Source: an uncultured Oscillospiraceae bacterium (GTDB taxonomy: Bacteria > Bacillota > Clostridia > Oscillospirales > Oscillospiraceae). From it: a stretch of 64,000 nucleotides of DNA. How positions within the stretch are numbered: position 1 is the first letter of the stretch; each line of letters starts with the position of its first letter. Below are positions 1 through 9,400 of the stretch, piece by piece. Made by a program: the position numbers and the translations under genes. The DNA lies in assembly GCA_934589675.1 (NCBI GenBank), contig CAKTOF010000007.1, forward strand, positions 81,342-145,341, given 5' to 3'. The notes beneath the pieces are model-generated. The model worked only from the letters and a program-made list of their open reading frames with translations, made no database searches and had not been told where the DNA came from.

Positions 1-385
1 GTGCTGCGCTCCGGCAGCGGGAAAATATTACCCGGCGGTCCTCCTCCGCCGAAATAATCGCTGAGGGAAATACATTGGATACATTATATCGCATCCGGGA
101 TCGGTTTGAAAGGCCAGATTTAGTAATTCTACTTTCAAATCAATGCGGATCGCGAATCGCTTTTATGCACATTGTCCAATTTCAGGTTTCGCTCAGGTTC
201 CGCGGCCGGTTCTGACGCGGCCGCCGCTATGAATCGCTGCTTGCTGTGCCCGGGGCATATGCCCCCAGGGTCTGCGCTATGATCACATCTACATTACAAC
301 GGATTGCAGAAAGAGTGAAACAGCAAAATTTTAGACCCCCTACACAAATTTTTAATTATGCATCCTGCTTTGTTTGTTCAATCTG
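1..385. other. No gene recognised at the left edge
   Basis: This stretch lies downstream of the reverse-strand ABC operon and runs to the window edge. I see no open frame with a ribosome binding site, no RNA gene and no clear terminator. Short frames here start without a plausible Shine-Dalgarno sequence. It may contain the 3' flank or promoter of a gene outside the window. Confidence 0.5.
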
Positions 386-1810
386 TCATCTGCGGCGCCG
401 TCTGGCCCAGATGACGCTGCCGCAGATCAAAAACGCTGCCGGGATGAGGCCGATGAAGCCGATGGCAAAGTTGCGCGCAGCCGCGCTTGAGAGCGTGAAG
501 TAGTCCTCGGCCACAAGGCGCGAACGGACGGCGATGGACTCCGTCTGGCCGCACATCCAGCTGAGCGCATTGAGCACAAGGTTCGTATTGCCGCCGGAGA
601 CCTGCGCGTCGACGCCCGAATCAAGGAAGTACCCCGTCGGGATCCAGACGATTTTCGCGCCGGAAGCCGACTCAATGGCCGCACCGACCGTGAACGGACC
701 GGGGCGGTCGTCGGGCGCTTTTTCCAGCGAGGACAGATGGTAGCCGTCAGATTTGCAGTATGAGGCGTCCGTCGTCGTGAACAGGCTTGTGACCGTCACG
801 CTCTCGGGCTTGTCGGCGTAGAGCACCATGGGCTGCGCAAACGGCACAAGCGCGAGCAGGTTGCCCGAGACAAGCGGCTCTGTGATGGCGTGCGTGTGCA
901 TCTTCGGCAGCAGGTGGTACGGCTGCGACACATAATAATAATCGCTGCCCTCGAGCACGATGCCCTCCGTCAGGCCGACGCCGTAGTCCTCGCGCAGGAT
1001 GGCGCGCAGGTTCGGCAGCGCGTCCTCCTCCACGTTCGTCGTAAACAGGAGCAGATGCCCGCCGCCGGCAAGATACGCGCGCACCTTTTCCGCATCCTCC
1101 GCCGACAGGTCGACGGTCGGGCTGTTCACCAGCAGCGCGGCGCAGTCGTCCGGCACGGCGTCCTTTCCAAGCAGGCTGAGCGGCTGCACGACAAGGTTGT
1201 CGTTGCCGATGGCCTTGTCAAGCTCATCGGTAAGCTCGGTCTCGCCGTGGCCAGTCAGCGTGTACACCGTCGGAACGGAGTCGCTCGTCACATAGTGGAT
1301 GGCATTCGTCAGGCGGTTTTCGCCCTCGAACGTGATGGTCATTTTCCCGGTGGAGACATAGTCGGAGTCGTCGTAGTTGTAAATTTTATAGTAGCTGACA
1401 TACTCGCTCTTTTGCCCCGAGACGGCGATGACGCTGTTTTCAAAGATCGTCTTTTCCGTGTACTGCTTGCCGAACTCCGGGTCGCGCGTCAGGTCGATCT
1501 TCTCGACGTGGATGCGGGCAGACTCGTCTGCGTAGCGCCCGAGCAGCAGCGAGAGCGTCTCGTTCTCGCTGCCGGCCGTAACGAGCCAGTAGAGCGTAAC
1601 GTCGGCATCGAGCGAGGCGAGGATGCGCTTGGACTGGTCCGAGAGCGTGATGAACTCGTCCGTGCTCGTGTCAAACTTCGTGTACTTCGTCGGGATGCGC
1701 GAGACGCAGAGGTTCACGGCCGCGCATAAGATGACCGCCGCAAGCGCGATGGCCAGCGCGCGCAGCCCGCGCCGAACGGAGGCGGAATTTCCGTTTTTCA
1801 TCAGGCCCAC
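386..1810 (-). CDS. Gld-type ABC exporter auxiliary protein (GldG-like)
   Basis: The product (474 residues) is the substrate-side or scaffold component of an uncharacterised ABC export system of the GldG family. It has an N-terminal membrane segment at about residues 15-37, a long extracytoplasmic region of about 400 residues, a C-terminal membrane segment at about 446-468 and an Arg-rich tail. Its start overlaps the end of the permease gene by 10 bases, so it is the last gene of a four-gene operon with permease and ATPase. The family name comes from Bacteroidetes gliding, but in Firmicutes no motility role is established and the cargo is unknown. The assignment rests on topology plus neighbours. 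Confidence 0.8.
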   Translation of the reverse strand: MGLMKNGNSASVRRGLRALAIALAAVILCAAVNLCVSRIPTKYTKFDTSTDEFITLSDQSKRILASLDADVTLYWLVTAGSENETLSLLLGRYADESARIHVEKIDLTRDPEFGKQYTEKTIFENSVIAVSGQKSEYVSYYKIYNYDDSDYVSTGKMTITFEGENRLTNAIHYVTSDSVPTVYTLTGHGETELTDELDKAIGNDNLVVQPLSLLGKDAVPDDCAALLVNSPTVDLSAEDAEKVRAYLAGGGHLLLFTTNVEEDALPNLRAILREDYGVGLTEGIVLEGSDYYYVSQPYHLLPKMHTHAITEPLVSGNLLALVPFAQPMVLYADKPESVTVTSLFTTTDASYCKSDGYHLSSLEKAPDDRPGPFTVGAAIESASGAKIVWIPTGYFLDSGVDAQVSGGNTNLVLNALSWMCGQTESIAVRSRLVAEDYFTLSSAAARNFAIGFIGLIPAAFLICGSVIWARRRRR

Positions 1811-2664
1811 CTCCTCTTCTCAAGCGACAGCCCCGTAAAGACAACGAGCAGCGCCGAGAGCGTCGCGTCGTACACGATGGCCGTCAGGTCGAACGCGCCG
1901 CCGGAGAAAACCGCAAAGCGGTCAAACACCGAAAGCTGCCGCACGACGGCGGGAAGCGCGTTCTCCAGCGCAGCCGGCGCGGCGAGATACACTGCAAGCG
2001 ACGCGCCGAGCAGCACGATCCCCACCGCCGCTGTCACCGGCGCCGAGCGCGTGAGCAGCCACATGACCGCCGTCACGATAAGGCTGAGCACCGCCAGCGC
2101 GCCAAACGACGCCGCCGCCGAGGCCGCGATCGTCCCGATGATGCGCGAGAGCAGATAGAGCGTGAGCAGCGCCGCAAACGAGAGCATGGCCGCGACCATC
2201 TGGTTGTCCGTCAGCGACGACAAAAACAGCCCGAGCGCCAGCAGCGCCGCGCCGAGGAAATAGAACCCGCACAGCGTAGACAGCGCCGTTTTCACGTAGA
2301 TCGTCCCGTAAAATGACAGCAGGATCGGATAGAGCCCCAGGACCGCGACCGGCACGGCCAGCACGACGAGCATGGCCAGATACTTCGCCGCCGCGACGCC
2401 CATCATGCGCACCGGCAGCGAGCAGAGCAGCTTGTCGGTGTTGTTGCGCCGCTCGCCCGCCATGGCGCTCATCGTCAGGATCGGAACAGCGACGACGTAG
2501 ATGATGGCCATGTTGGTCAGCACATACTCAAAGTTCGGATAGCCGCTGCGCAGCACGACGTAATTCGTAAAAAATCCGCCGATGAACAAAATGGCCGCGA
2601 TGAACACATACCCGGTCAGGCCGGTGAAATAGCTTTTGAGCTCACGACGGAAGACTGCCAGCAT
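1801..2664 (-). CDS. ABC-2 type permease (GldF-like)
   Basis: Membrane component of the same export system, 287 residues. It begins MLAVFRRELKSYFTG, the usual cytoplasmic start of ABC-2 permeases, and then has about six hydrophobic segments. I placed the start at 2664, not further upstream, because the frame above it is the 3' end of the ATPase gene. The start overlaps the ATPase stop by 23 bases, which suggests translational coupling. It should pair with the ATPase at 2642-3640 and the GldG-like protein at 386-1810. Confidence 0.85.
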   Translation of the reverse strand: MLAVFRRELKSYFTGLTGYVFIAAILFIGGFFTNYVVLRSGYPNFEYVLTNMAIIYVVAVPILTMSAMAGERRNNTDKLLCSLPVRMMGVAAAKYLAMLVVLAVPVAVLGLYPILLSFYGTIYVKTALSTLCGFYFLGAALLALGLFLSSLTDNQMVAAMLSFAALLTLYLLSRIIGTIAASAAASFGALAVLSLIVTAVMWLLTRSAPVTAAVGIVLLGASLAVYLAAPAALENALPAVVRQLSVFDRFAVFSGGAFDLTAIVYDATLSALLVVFTGLSLEKRRWA

Positions 2665-3640
2665 CGCCCGTTCCCTCCCCTTCTTCAAATTCCGGCTCCT
2701 TCGCGCGCGTCTGCGCGGTGAGCGCGAGAAATACATCCTCCAGATCCGGCTGATCCGTCTGCATCTGCAAAAGCGGGACGCCGGCGAACGAAAATGCGAA
2801 AAACACCCGCTCGCACACATCGTCGCTCCGCCCCGCCGTCACGGCCGCCTGCACAACGCCCGCCTGCGCGTCCGGTGAGATCTGAATTTCGCCGATGCCC
2901 GGAACGGCCTTAAGGCACGCCCGCGCGGCTTCCTCCGTCCCGCGGATGCGAAGGCGCAGCACGCTCGCCTCGGCGATGCGGCGCGAGAGCGCCTCCGGCG
3001 TGTCGTCCGCGACGAGCGCGCCGCGCGACAAGATCAGGATGCGGTCACAGATGGCGCTGACCTCTGAGAGGATGTGGCTGCTGAGCAGCACGGTGTGGCG
3101 TTTTCCGAGGTCGCGGATCAGGTCGCGCATCTCGACGATCTGCGACGGGTCGAGGCCGTCCATCGGTTCGTCGAGCAAAATGACGGGCGGGTCGCCAAGC
3201 AGCGCCTGCGCGATGCCGACTCTCTGGCGGTAGCCCTTGGACAGGTTGCGGATGAGGCGGCCCTGCATCTGCTTGATCTGCACGGCGCTCATGGCCCAGC
3301 GGACCTGCACGTCGGCCTCTGACCGTCTGACGCCGCGTGCGCTCGCAACAAAGCGCAGGTACTCATACGGCGTCATGTCCGGGTAGAGCGGCGGCTGCTC
3401 CGGCAAAAAGCCGAGGCTGCGGCGCGCCGCGATGGGCTCGCGCTGCAAATCGTGGCCGCAGATGGAGATGGCGCCGGACGTCGGCTCCAGGCAGCCGGTG
3501 AGCATATTGAGCGTCGTGGACTTGCCCGCGCCGTTCGGCCCGATGAAGCCGCAGACCGTCCCGCCCTCGATGGTGAACGACAGGTCGCGCACCGCGTAGT
3601 TTGCCGCGTAGCGCCGCGTGAGATGGCTGACCTCGATCAT
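2642..3640 (-). CDS. ABC transporter ATP-binding protein (export type)
   Basis: Nucleotide-binding subunit of the Gld-type exporter, 332 residues. The Walker A motif GPNGAGKST is at about residues 34-42, the signature LSKGYRQR at about 133-140 and Walker B VILLDEP at about 153-159, followed by the D-loop DGLDPSQ. About 100 residues follow the ATPase core, as in CcmA/GldA-type subunits. It overlaps the upstream gene by 4 bases and the permease by 23, so the three are surely co-translated. The substrate is unknown. Confidence 0.9.
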   Translation of the reverse strand: MIEVSHLTRRYAANYAVRDLSFTIEGGTVCGFIGPNGAGKSTTLNMLTGCLEPTSGAISICGHDLQREPIAARRSLGFLPEQPPLYPDMTPYEYLRFVASARGVRRSEADVQVRWAMSAVQIKQMQGRLIRNLSKGYRQRVGIAQALLGDPPVILLDEPMDGLDPSQIVEMRDLIRDLGKRHTVLLSSHILSEVSAICDRILILSRGALVADDTPEALSRRIAEASVLRLRIRGTEEAARACLKAVPGIGEIQISPDAQAGVVQAAVTAGRSDDVCERVFFAFSFAGVPLLQMQTDQPDLEDVFLALTAQTRAKEPEFEEGEGTGDAGSLPS

Positions 3641-4563
3641 TTGGATTCCCCCTTTGTCTCGCCCTCGCCGTCCGGTTCCGGCTGGGCCATATCGTCAAAT
3701 CGTTCACCCTTCGGCGGCATTTTGAAGCCGTTTGCGAACGACGGCTTCGGATGGTAAAAAATGCGGAACGCCAGGATGAGAAAGATGATCGTCAGCGCCG
3801 CCAGCTCGATGGGAAATCCGCCGAGCAGCGTGTTGTCCGACGATCCGGCGACCTTGACGCGGCCGGTCTCCTCCCCCGTCAGGCCGTCCCGGCCGATGAA
3901 ATCGGCCATGGCCTCGCGCAGCGTCGAGCCGGTTTCTGCGTGATCGAGCGCGTCGGTCCCATACTCACCGCCGAGCAGCTGCGCCGTGGAGACGAGGACG
4001 TAGCGCGTCGCCCCGTCGTCCAGATCCAGCTCCTCGCCGTCTAAACTTTTAATGTATACCACGCGTTCGCCCACAGGGCGCGAGACGTCGTAGCGCAGCG
4101 TGAAGCCCGAGATCTGCGGGTATGCGTCCGACTGGGACGCCTCGTAGTCGATGGCCTGCGAGTCGTCCGTTACGACGCAGGCAACGCACTGCTCGAGCAG
4201 CTGCCGCAGCTGCCGCGCCGACACGTTCGCCGTTGCAAGATCTGCGTCGTCCGGCAGGACGAGCGTCAGCTCGCGCCATGTGACGTCGCCTGCGATGATG
4301 TTGTTGCAGATGAGCCCGCCCGGAATGACAGCAAAGTCCGCGCCCGCGGCCTCCCGCGCCGCATCGGCAGCCGCGTTGCCGAGGCTCGTCTCCGTCACGC
4401 GCGAGCCGCGCTCTCCGACGCCGGTGTAGCGCGTCGCGGCCGTGCCGAGCACGTCGTCCGGCGCCCGCGCCTGCGCCGCTGTGCCGGGAAGCAGCAGCAA
4501 TGATACAAGCGCGGCGGCCGCAGCGCGGCGCAGAAACGGTTTTCGCCTGTTTTCTTTCTGCAT
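3637..4563 (-). CDS. Membrane-anchored 5'-nucleotidase C-terminal-domain protein
   Basis: Secreted or membrane-anchored protein of 308 residues. An N-terminal signal sequence (about residues 13-33, ending near AQA) is followed by a region like the C-terminal substrate-specificity domain of UshA-type 5'-nucleotidases. There is no metallophosphatase domain, so it is probably not a nucleotidase by itself. A membrane segment near residues 255-275 and a charged cytoplasmic tail follow. The start at 4563 has an AGAGGA-type ribosome site just upstream. It is the first gene of the operon and overlaps the ATPase gene by 4 bases. It may be a ligand-binding partner of the exporter, which is inference. 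Confidence 0.7.
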   Translation of the reverse strand: MQKENRRKPFLRRAAAAALVSLLLLPGTAAQARAPDDVLGTAATRYTGVGERGSRVTETSLGNAAADAAREAAGADFAVIPGGLICNNIIAGDVTWRELTLVLPDDADLATANVSARQLRQLLEQCVACVVTDDSQAIDYEASQSDAYPQISGFTLRYDVSRPVGERVVYIKSLDGEELDLDDGATRYVLVSTAQLLGGEYGTDALDHAETGSTLREAMADFIGRDGLTGEETGRVKVAGSSDNTLLGGFPIELAALTIIFLILAFRIFYHPKPSFANGFKMPPKGERFDDMAQPEPDGEGETKGESK

Positions 4564-4607
4564 ATGGGTTCCTCTCGCTGTGGTTTTTTCACAAAGATGC
4601 ATAGACT

Positions 4608-4636
4608 ACTATACAGTTTTTTGCCGGAATTGTAAA
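4608..4636 (-). promoter_or_regulatory. Sigma-A-type promoter of the Gld-type ABC operon
   Basis: On the minus strand TTTACA is followed after 17 bases by TATAGT. It lies about 45 bases upstream of the start at 4563 and faces away from proC. Confidence 0.6.
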
Positions 4637-4725
4637 GCACTCCGCTTTTTTTTGCAAACGCGCTTTTTTTCAAATCCGTTATGCGTTATACTGGCAGAAA
4701 GAACCACAAAAAAGGAGCGTTCACA

Positions 4726-5523
4726 ATGACCGGAACCATCGCATTCATCGGCGCGGGCAACATGGGCGGCGCGATCGCCGAGGCCGTCTGCCGCGGCACC
4801 GCGCCGGAGCAGGTCGTCATCTACAACCCGACGCGCGAGAAATCGGATGCGCTCGCCGCGCGGTGCGGCTGCACGGTCGCCGATTCGGCGGAGGCGGCCG
4901 CGGCGGCGTGCCGCTATGTCGTTCTCGGCGTGAAGCCGCAGATCTTCGACGGCGTGCTGCGCGGTCTTCTCCCCTGCCTGACGCCGGAGCACGTCGTCGT
5001 GTCCATTGCAGCCGGCGTGCCACTTTCGCGCATTGAGGCCATTCTGGCCGAGGGCGGGCTGGAAAATCCCGTCGTGCGCACGATGCCGAACACGCCCGTG
5101 GCCGTCGGTCAGGGGCTCATGCTGCTTTGCCCGAATGAAAAGGCGCAGGCGCACATGGACGATCTGGCGCGGCTGCTCGCGCCGTGCGGGCTGGTCGAGC
5201 GCGCGACGGAGCGCGAGATCGACCTCGGCATGGCGGTGTTCAGCTGCTCGCCGGCATTTGTCTACCTGTTCATCGAGGCCATGGCCGACGGCGGCGTGCA
5301 GCTCGGCCTGCCGCGGGACAAGGCGCAGCGCTATGCGGCGCAGGCGGTGCTCGGCTCGGCGGCGATGGTGCTCGGCACGGGCCGTCACCCCGGCCAGCTC
5401 AAGGACGAGGTCTGCTCGCCCGGCGGCTATACGATCCGCGGCGTGCATGCGCTCGAGGAAGCCGGCTTCCGCGCGGCGGCGGCCGAGGCCGTCATCATTG
5501 CCGGCGGCGCGGACGTCCGGTAA
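4726..5523 (+). CDS. proC: Pyrroline-5-carboxylate reductase
   Basis: Catalyses the last step of proline synthesis, the NAD(P)H reduction of 1-pyrroline-5-carboxylate. The product is 265 residues, the usual family length. It has the N-terminal Rossmann motif GAGNMGGAI (about residues 8-16) and the C-terminal P5CR signature around HPGQLKDEVCSPGG followed by alpha helices. The start at 4726 has AAAGGAG eight to nine bases upstream. An upstream in-frame ATG at 4681 has no ribosome site. It is divergent from the ABC operon and followed by a MarR gene. No proA or proB is in the window. Confidence 0.95.
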   Translation: MTGTIAFIGAGNMGGAIAEAVCRGTAPEQVVIYNPTREKSDALAARCGCTVADSAEAAAAACRYVVLGVKPQIFDGVLRGLLPCLTPEHVVVSIAAGVPLSRIEAILAEGGLENPVVRTMPNTPVAVGQGLMLLCPNEKAQAHMDDLARLLAPCGLVERATEREIDLGMAVFSCSPAFVYLFIEAMADGGVQLGLPRDKAQRYAAQAVLGSAAMVLGTGRHPGQLKDEVCSPGGYTIRGVHALEEAGFRAAAAEAVIIAGGADVR

Positions 5524-5598
5524 AATCTGCTTTGCAAAATGCTCCGGATATGATACAATCGACCGTGGCGCATACCGTGCGCCGCAGGAGGATGAGAA

Positions 5599-6030
5599 AT
5601 GGCGGTCGATCGGTTTGATTTTGGCTGCGTGGTGTTCGCGTTCGGCGCAGAGTTCACGCGGCTTCAGCGGATCCTAAGCGCAAAGGCCGGGCTGTACGCC
5701 GGCCAGCCGCGCGTTCTGACCATGCTGCGCGAGAACGAGGGCTGCTCGCTCAAGGAGCTCTCGCGCGTGTGCAACATCGGTATGCCGAGCCTTTCGGTCT
5801 CGGTGCGAAACATGGAAAAATCCGGCCTGATCCGGCGCGAGGGCGCCTCGCGCAGTCCGCAGCTGTACCTGACGGACGCCGGGCAGAAAAAGGCGCAGGA
5901 TTTCCACGTGCTCATCGATCAGTTTTTTGAGGGATTTCTCGCCTCACTGCCCGAGCGCGACGGCGAGCAGCTCAATGACCTGATGGACTACTTCACCAAG
6001 TACATGACGGAGTTTGACGACCGGCAGTAA
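5599..6030 (+). CDS. MarR-family transcriptional regulator
   Basis: Winged-helix DNA-binding protein of 143 residues. The core has the MarR layout: a helical dimerisation start, then CSLKELSRVCNIGMPSLSVSV as recognition helix-turn-helix (about residues 50-70), then the wing with SRSPQLYLTDAG. AGGAGG lies eight bases before the ATG. It sits alone between proC and a strong terminator. Its target genes and ligand cannot be told from the sequence. Confidence 0.85.
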   Translation: MAVDRFDFGCVVFAFGAEFTRLQRILSAKAGLYAGQPRVLTMLRENEGCSLKELSRVCNIGMPSLSVSVRNMEKSGLIRREGASRSPQLYLTDAGQKKAQDFHVLIDQFFEGFLASLPERDGEQLNDLMDYFTKYMTEFDDRQ

Positions 6031-6034
6031 AAAA

Positions 6035-6071
6035 GCGTGCGCCCCAAAAGCGATGGGGCGCACGTTTTTTT
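6035..6071 (+). terminator. Rho-independent terminator after the marR gene
   Basis: GTGCGCCCC pairs with GGGGCGCAC across a short loop and is followed by seven T residues. Confidence 0.9.
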
Positions 6072-6098
6072 GTGCAGTGCGGTTCGCATGATGAACGT

Positions 6099-6122
6099 AG
6101 GGCGGGATGACCCCATCCCGCC
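6099..6122. repeat. Short palindromic repeat, family 2 copy 1
   Basis: GGCGGGATGACCCCATCCCG forms a small hairpin. The same core (CGGGATGAnnTCATCCCG) recurs at 21419-21437 and 45487-45506, always between genes. Confidence 0.6.
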
Positions 6123-6155
6123 GAAGGCAGGCGCTCCCCGTGACGCACCGCGTCC

Positions 6156-6315
6156 AAGCCTCCTCTTTTAAGGGGAGGTGGCACGCCGGAACGGCGTGAC
6201 GGAGAGGTGGAGCTGACGGGTTTTGCGTGCAGTATCGCAGGTGCGCAGCAAATTGACCGCTCTCACCTCTCAGTCGCCTCCGGCGACAGCTCCCCTTGAA
6301 AGGGGAGCCTTTCGG
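6156..6315. repeat. Intergenic inverted-repeat element, family 1 copy 1
   Basis: About 160 bases with two facing arms. The left arm reads AAGCCTCCTC...GGGGAGGTGGCACG...GTGACGGAGAGG and the right arm is its diverged reverse complement, CCTCTCAGTCG...GACAGCTCCCC...GGGGAGCC. Two more copies lie at 10611-10768 and 10814-10986. There is no coding potential. It looks like a dispersed non-autonomous element of GC-rich Clostridia genomes. Confidence 0.75.
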
Positions 6316-6378
6316 ATAGCAGGTTCTGAAATTGCCGCGCTGCAAACGTGCGGGCGCAGTCAAGTTGTGACAGCAAAC

Positions 6379-6413
6379 AAAAAAGCTCGCGGCTTTCGCC
6401 GCGAGCTTTTTTT
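6379..6413 (-). terminator. Terminator of the SLH surface protein gene
   Basis: GCTCGCGGC-tttc-GCCGCGAGC is flanked by A and T runs, so it can work on both strands. It ends the reverse gene whose stop codon is at 6420. Confidence 0.9.
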
Positions 6414-6419
6414 GAATTA

Positions 6420-9400
6420 TCAGCCAAGGACGTTCTGGAGGAGCCGCATGAGGACCGTTGCGGTCTGGGCGCGGCTCGCGCCCTCGGTCGGGCGGACGGA
6501 GCCGTCCGAGAAGCCGTTGACCAGGCCCTGGCCGACCGCCCAGTTCATGGCCGAGATGGCGTAGCCGGAGATCGCGCTCTCGTCGGTGAAGCCGTTGAGG
6601 TTCTCCTCGAGCGTGACAGCCGTCATGCCCTTGTAGCCGGCATAGCGGAACAGGATGACCGCCAGCTGCTGACGGGAGACGGGCGCATCGGGGCGGAACG
6701 TGCCGTCGGAGAAGCCGGTGACGATGCCGTTCTTCGCCGCCCACGCGACGGCGTCGGTGAAGTAGCGGCCCGCGGCGACGTCGGTGAAGCTCGCGCCGGT
6801 GACGGCGGGGCTGCCCTCGCAGCGGTAGAGCAGCGTGACGAGCATCCCGCGCGTGACAGCCGTGCCCGGCTCAAACGTCGTGGGCGTGACGCCCTTCATG
6901 ATGCCCTTTTCGTAGACAAACTTGATGCCGTCGTAGTACGGAGAATCCTTGGAAACATCCGTAAACGGCAGCCCCTGCGCCGGCGTCGTGCCATAGCCGA
7001 CATAGGTGGCGGTGTAGGTGTTCTCCTCTTTCTTGAGCGAGTAGCCCGCACCGGCAGTGAGCTTCACATGCTCAAGCAGATCGGACGAAGCCGCAGTCAG
7101 CGTGAACGAGACTGCGCGGGAGACCGTGCCGGACAGGTTGTCCTTGAGCAGCTTGATCGTGCCGCCGTTCGGGACAGCCTTGATGGCATCGTCGAGGGAG
7201 ATGTATACATCCTCGCCGATCTGCGCGACATTCGCGTCCGCGGCGTAGATCGTGAACGGGCTGAAGCCGTTCGTGGTGAAGGTCACATAGAGCTGCTCGC
7301 CTTCCTTCGTGACCGTGCCGGTGTAGAACTCGACCGTGCCGTTGTCCTTCGTGTGCTTGATGGCAAGCTTATCATTTTCTTTTGCAAGCGCGGACGGGAT
7401 GGCGAGCTTGACCTCGTACTTTCCGGTCGGGACGGTGAGCTTCTTGCCCGCTTCGATGACGACGGCGTTCTTGTCATCGCCGTCCGCCTTGATCTCCGTA
7501 TTGCCCTCAACGACCGTCTTTGTCGTCGCGACAACGCGGTACATCGGGGTCATGTCGACGGTGATCTCCGTGATGGTATCGCCGGAGACTTGCTTCGCGT
7601 CGGCGACCGTGACGTCAATGTAGGTCTGGTAGACGATGGCGACATCATCAGGATCCGTAAGCTTGCTGCCCTCATCAAGCGTCTCGTTCACTTTATCCAT
7701 AACCGTGGTCGTGCCCTCAACGGCAGTTGCACCGGTCGTCTTGTTGTTGTTCGCAAGATCCTTCGCAGCCGCCTCGGAAGCCGCATTGTTGGACAGCGCA
7801 GCGCCTGCGCTCATCTTCTGCGCGACCTCTTGAACCTGCTGGCTCGCGTTCTGCGCCGTTCCGGCCGGAACCGTTGCGGAATCGACGTGCGCCGGTTTCG
7901 CTTCCGCGTTCTTCTCGCCGACGGTGTACGGATAAGTCGCATCGTTGCTGGCAACGCCGGTGTGGTCAGCGTCGCAGTACGCCGACGGGTCGGAGGTGAA
8001 GTAACCGCCGGTCACAGCGATGGACACTTTGCCCTCCGCCGTCTGCTGACCCTTGAGCATCGCGCCGGAAACATACGTGTTCTCGCCGCCGATCGTGACG
8101 CTGCCGGCATACGTCGTGTTGCCGTCAACGTAGACGGCCGGGAAGCCGTTCCCGCCGATCAGCGTCGAGTTCTCGATCGTAACAGCCGCGGGCGCCAGAT
8201 AAGCCGATGCCGCGCCTGCCTGATAGTTGCCAACCGTCAGCGCAGCCGCTGGGACTTCGTTGCCGGAACTCCATGCACTGGTATAATACTGCGTTTTATT
8301 CGTGTAATTACCGTTTGTTTTCAGCGTGCTGTTGGTGATATTCGCAGTGCCCGCACGAACCATCACCGCCTGACGATTGCTCGTCAGTTCGCAATCGTCA
8401 ATATTCAGCGTACCTTTAACATTGATGTAGACAGGCGTACCATCGCTCGCATCGCGCGAAACGAACGTAGAGCCCTTCAGGTTGATCTCAACGTTATAGT
8501 TATCTGTTGTTGCGGCATTGGTGCCAATGCAGTACCAGTTGGCGCTCATGTCGCAGTTGGTGACATTGACCTGCGCGGCGTCACCCTTCGGGAAGAAGCA
8601 CTCGCCCTTGGTCGTGGTCACGCTGATGTTGCTCACATTCAAGGTAGCACCAGTTCCAACAGTAATGCCAGCATAGCCAGCTTTGGCACCCGTCATGCTC
8701 AGCGTGCCGCCGCGCTCGATGCCGGAAACGGACGAATCAATGAAGCTCGTCGTCTGTTTCTCATAGGCGAAGCCGTTGCCCGAGTATGTAAGCTTGTGCC
8801 CGTTCAGGTCATACGCGACCCCGGCTTTCAGGCTGGAGGCCGTGCCGTCCTTGAGAAGCTTGACCGTGTCGCCATCTTTTGCCGCAGAAATCGCCGCAGA
8901 CAGATTGCTGTAATAGTCATGCTTATCTCCGCTGATCACCTCAACTGAAGCTACTTGTACCGTATACTTGGTACTGCCCTTTGAAGTATATTTCGATGTA
9001 CAGTAGCCAGCGGCGCAGAAGTTTGTTCCCTCGCCCTCAGCCTTGCAATCATACGGATTAAACTCGTAGAACGTACCGCCAGTCACGCTCAACTTCGCCG
9101 TACCATCTTCGCGGTGGGCATCATACAGGTTCAGGACGAACTCGTTCTCCTTGCCAGCAGTCGGAAATTTCTGCTGGACACTATAAGTGCCGCCCTTGAT
9201 CAGCGCAGAACCGGATTCCACATAAACCGCATGGATGTTGCCGAGATATGTGCCGCCCTCAATGGTGAGCTGTGCGTTTTTATCCTGAACATCGACCGCA
9301 TAGCAGTCATTCTCTCTCGCCGAAAGCGTGCCGCTGCCGGTAATGGTCAGGTTGCCGGAACCGCGAACCGAGATCAAAGACCACGCACCCGGCTCAACGT

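Noticed and set aside
6348..8948. Open frame of 866 codons opposite the SLH gene
   Set aside because: It lies wholly antisense to a gene with signal peptide and SLH repeats, has Arg/Val/Asp-rich composition typical of GC-rich shadows, and has no ribosome site.
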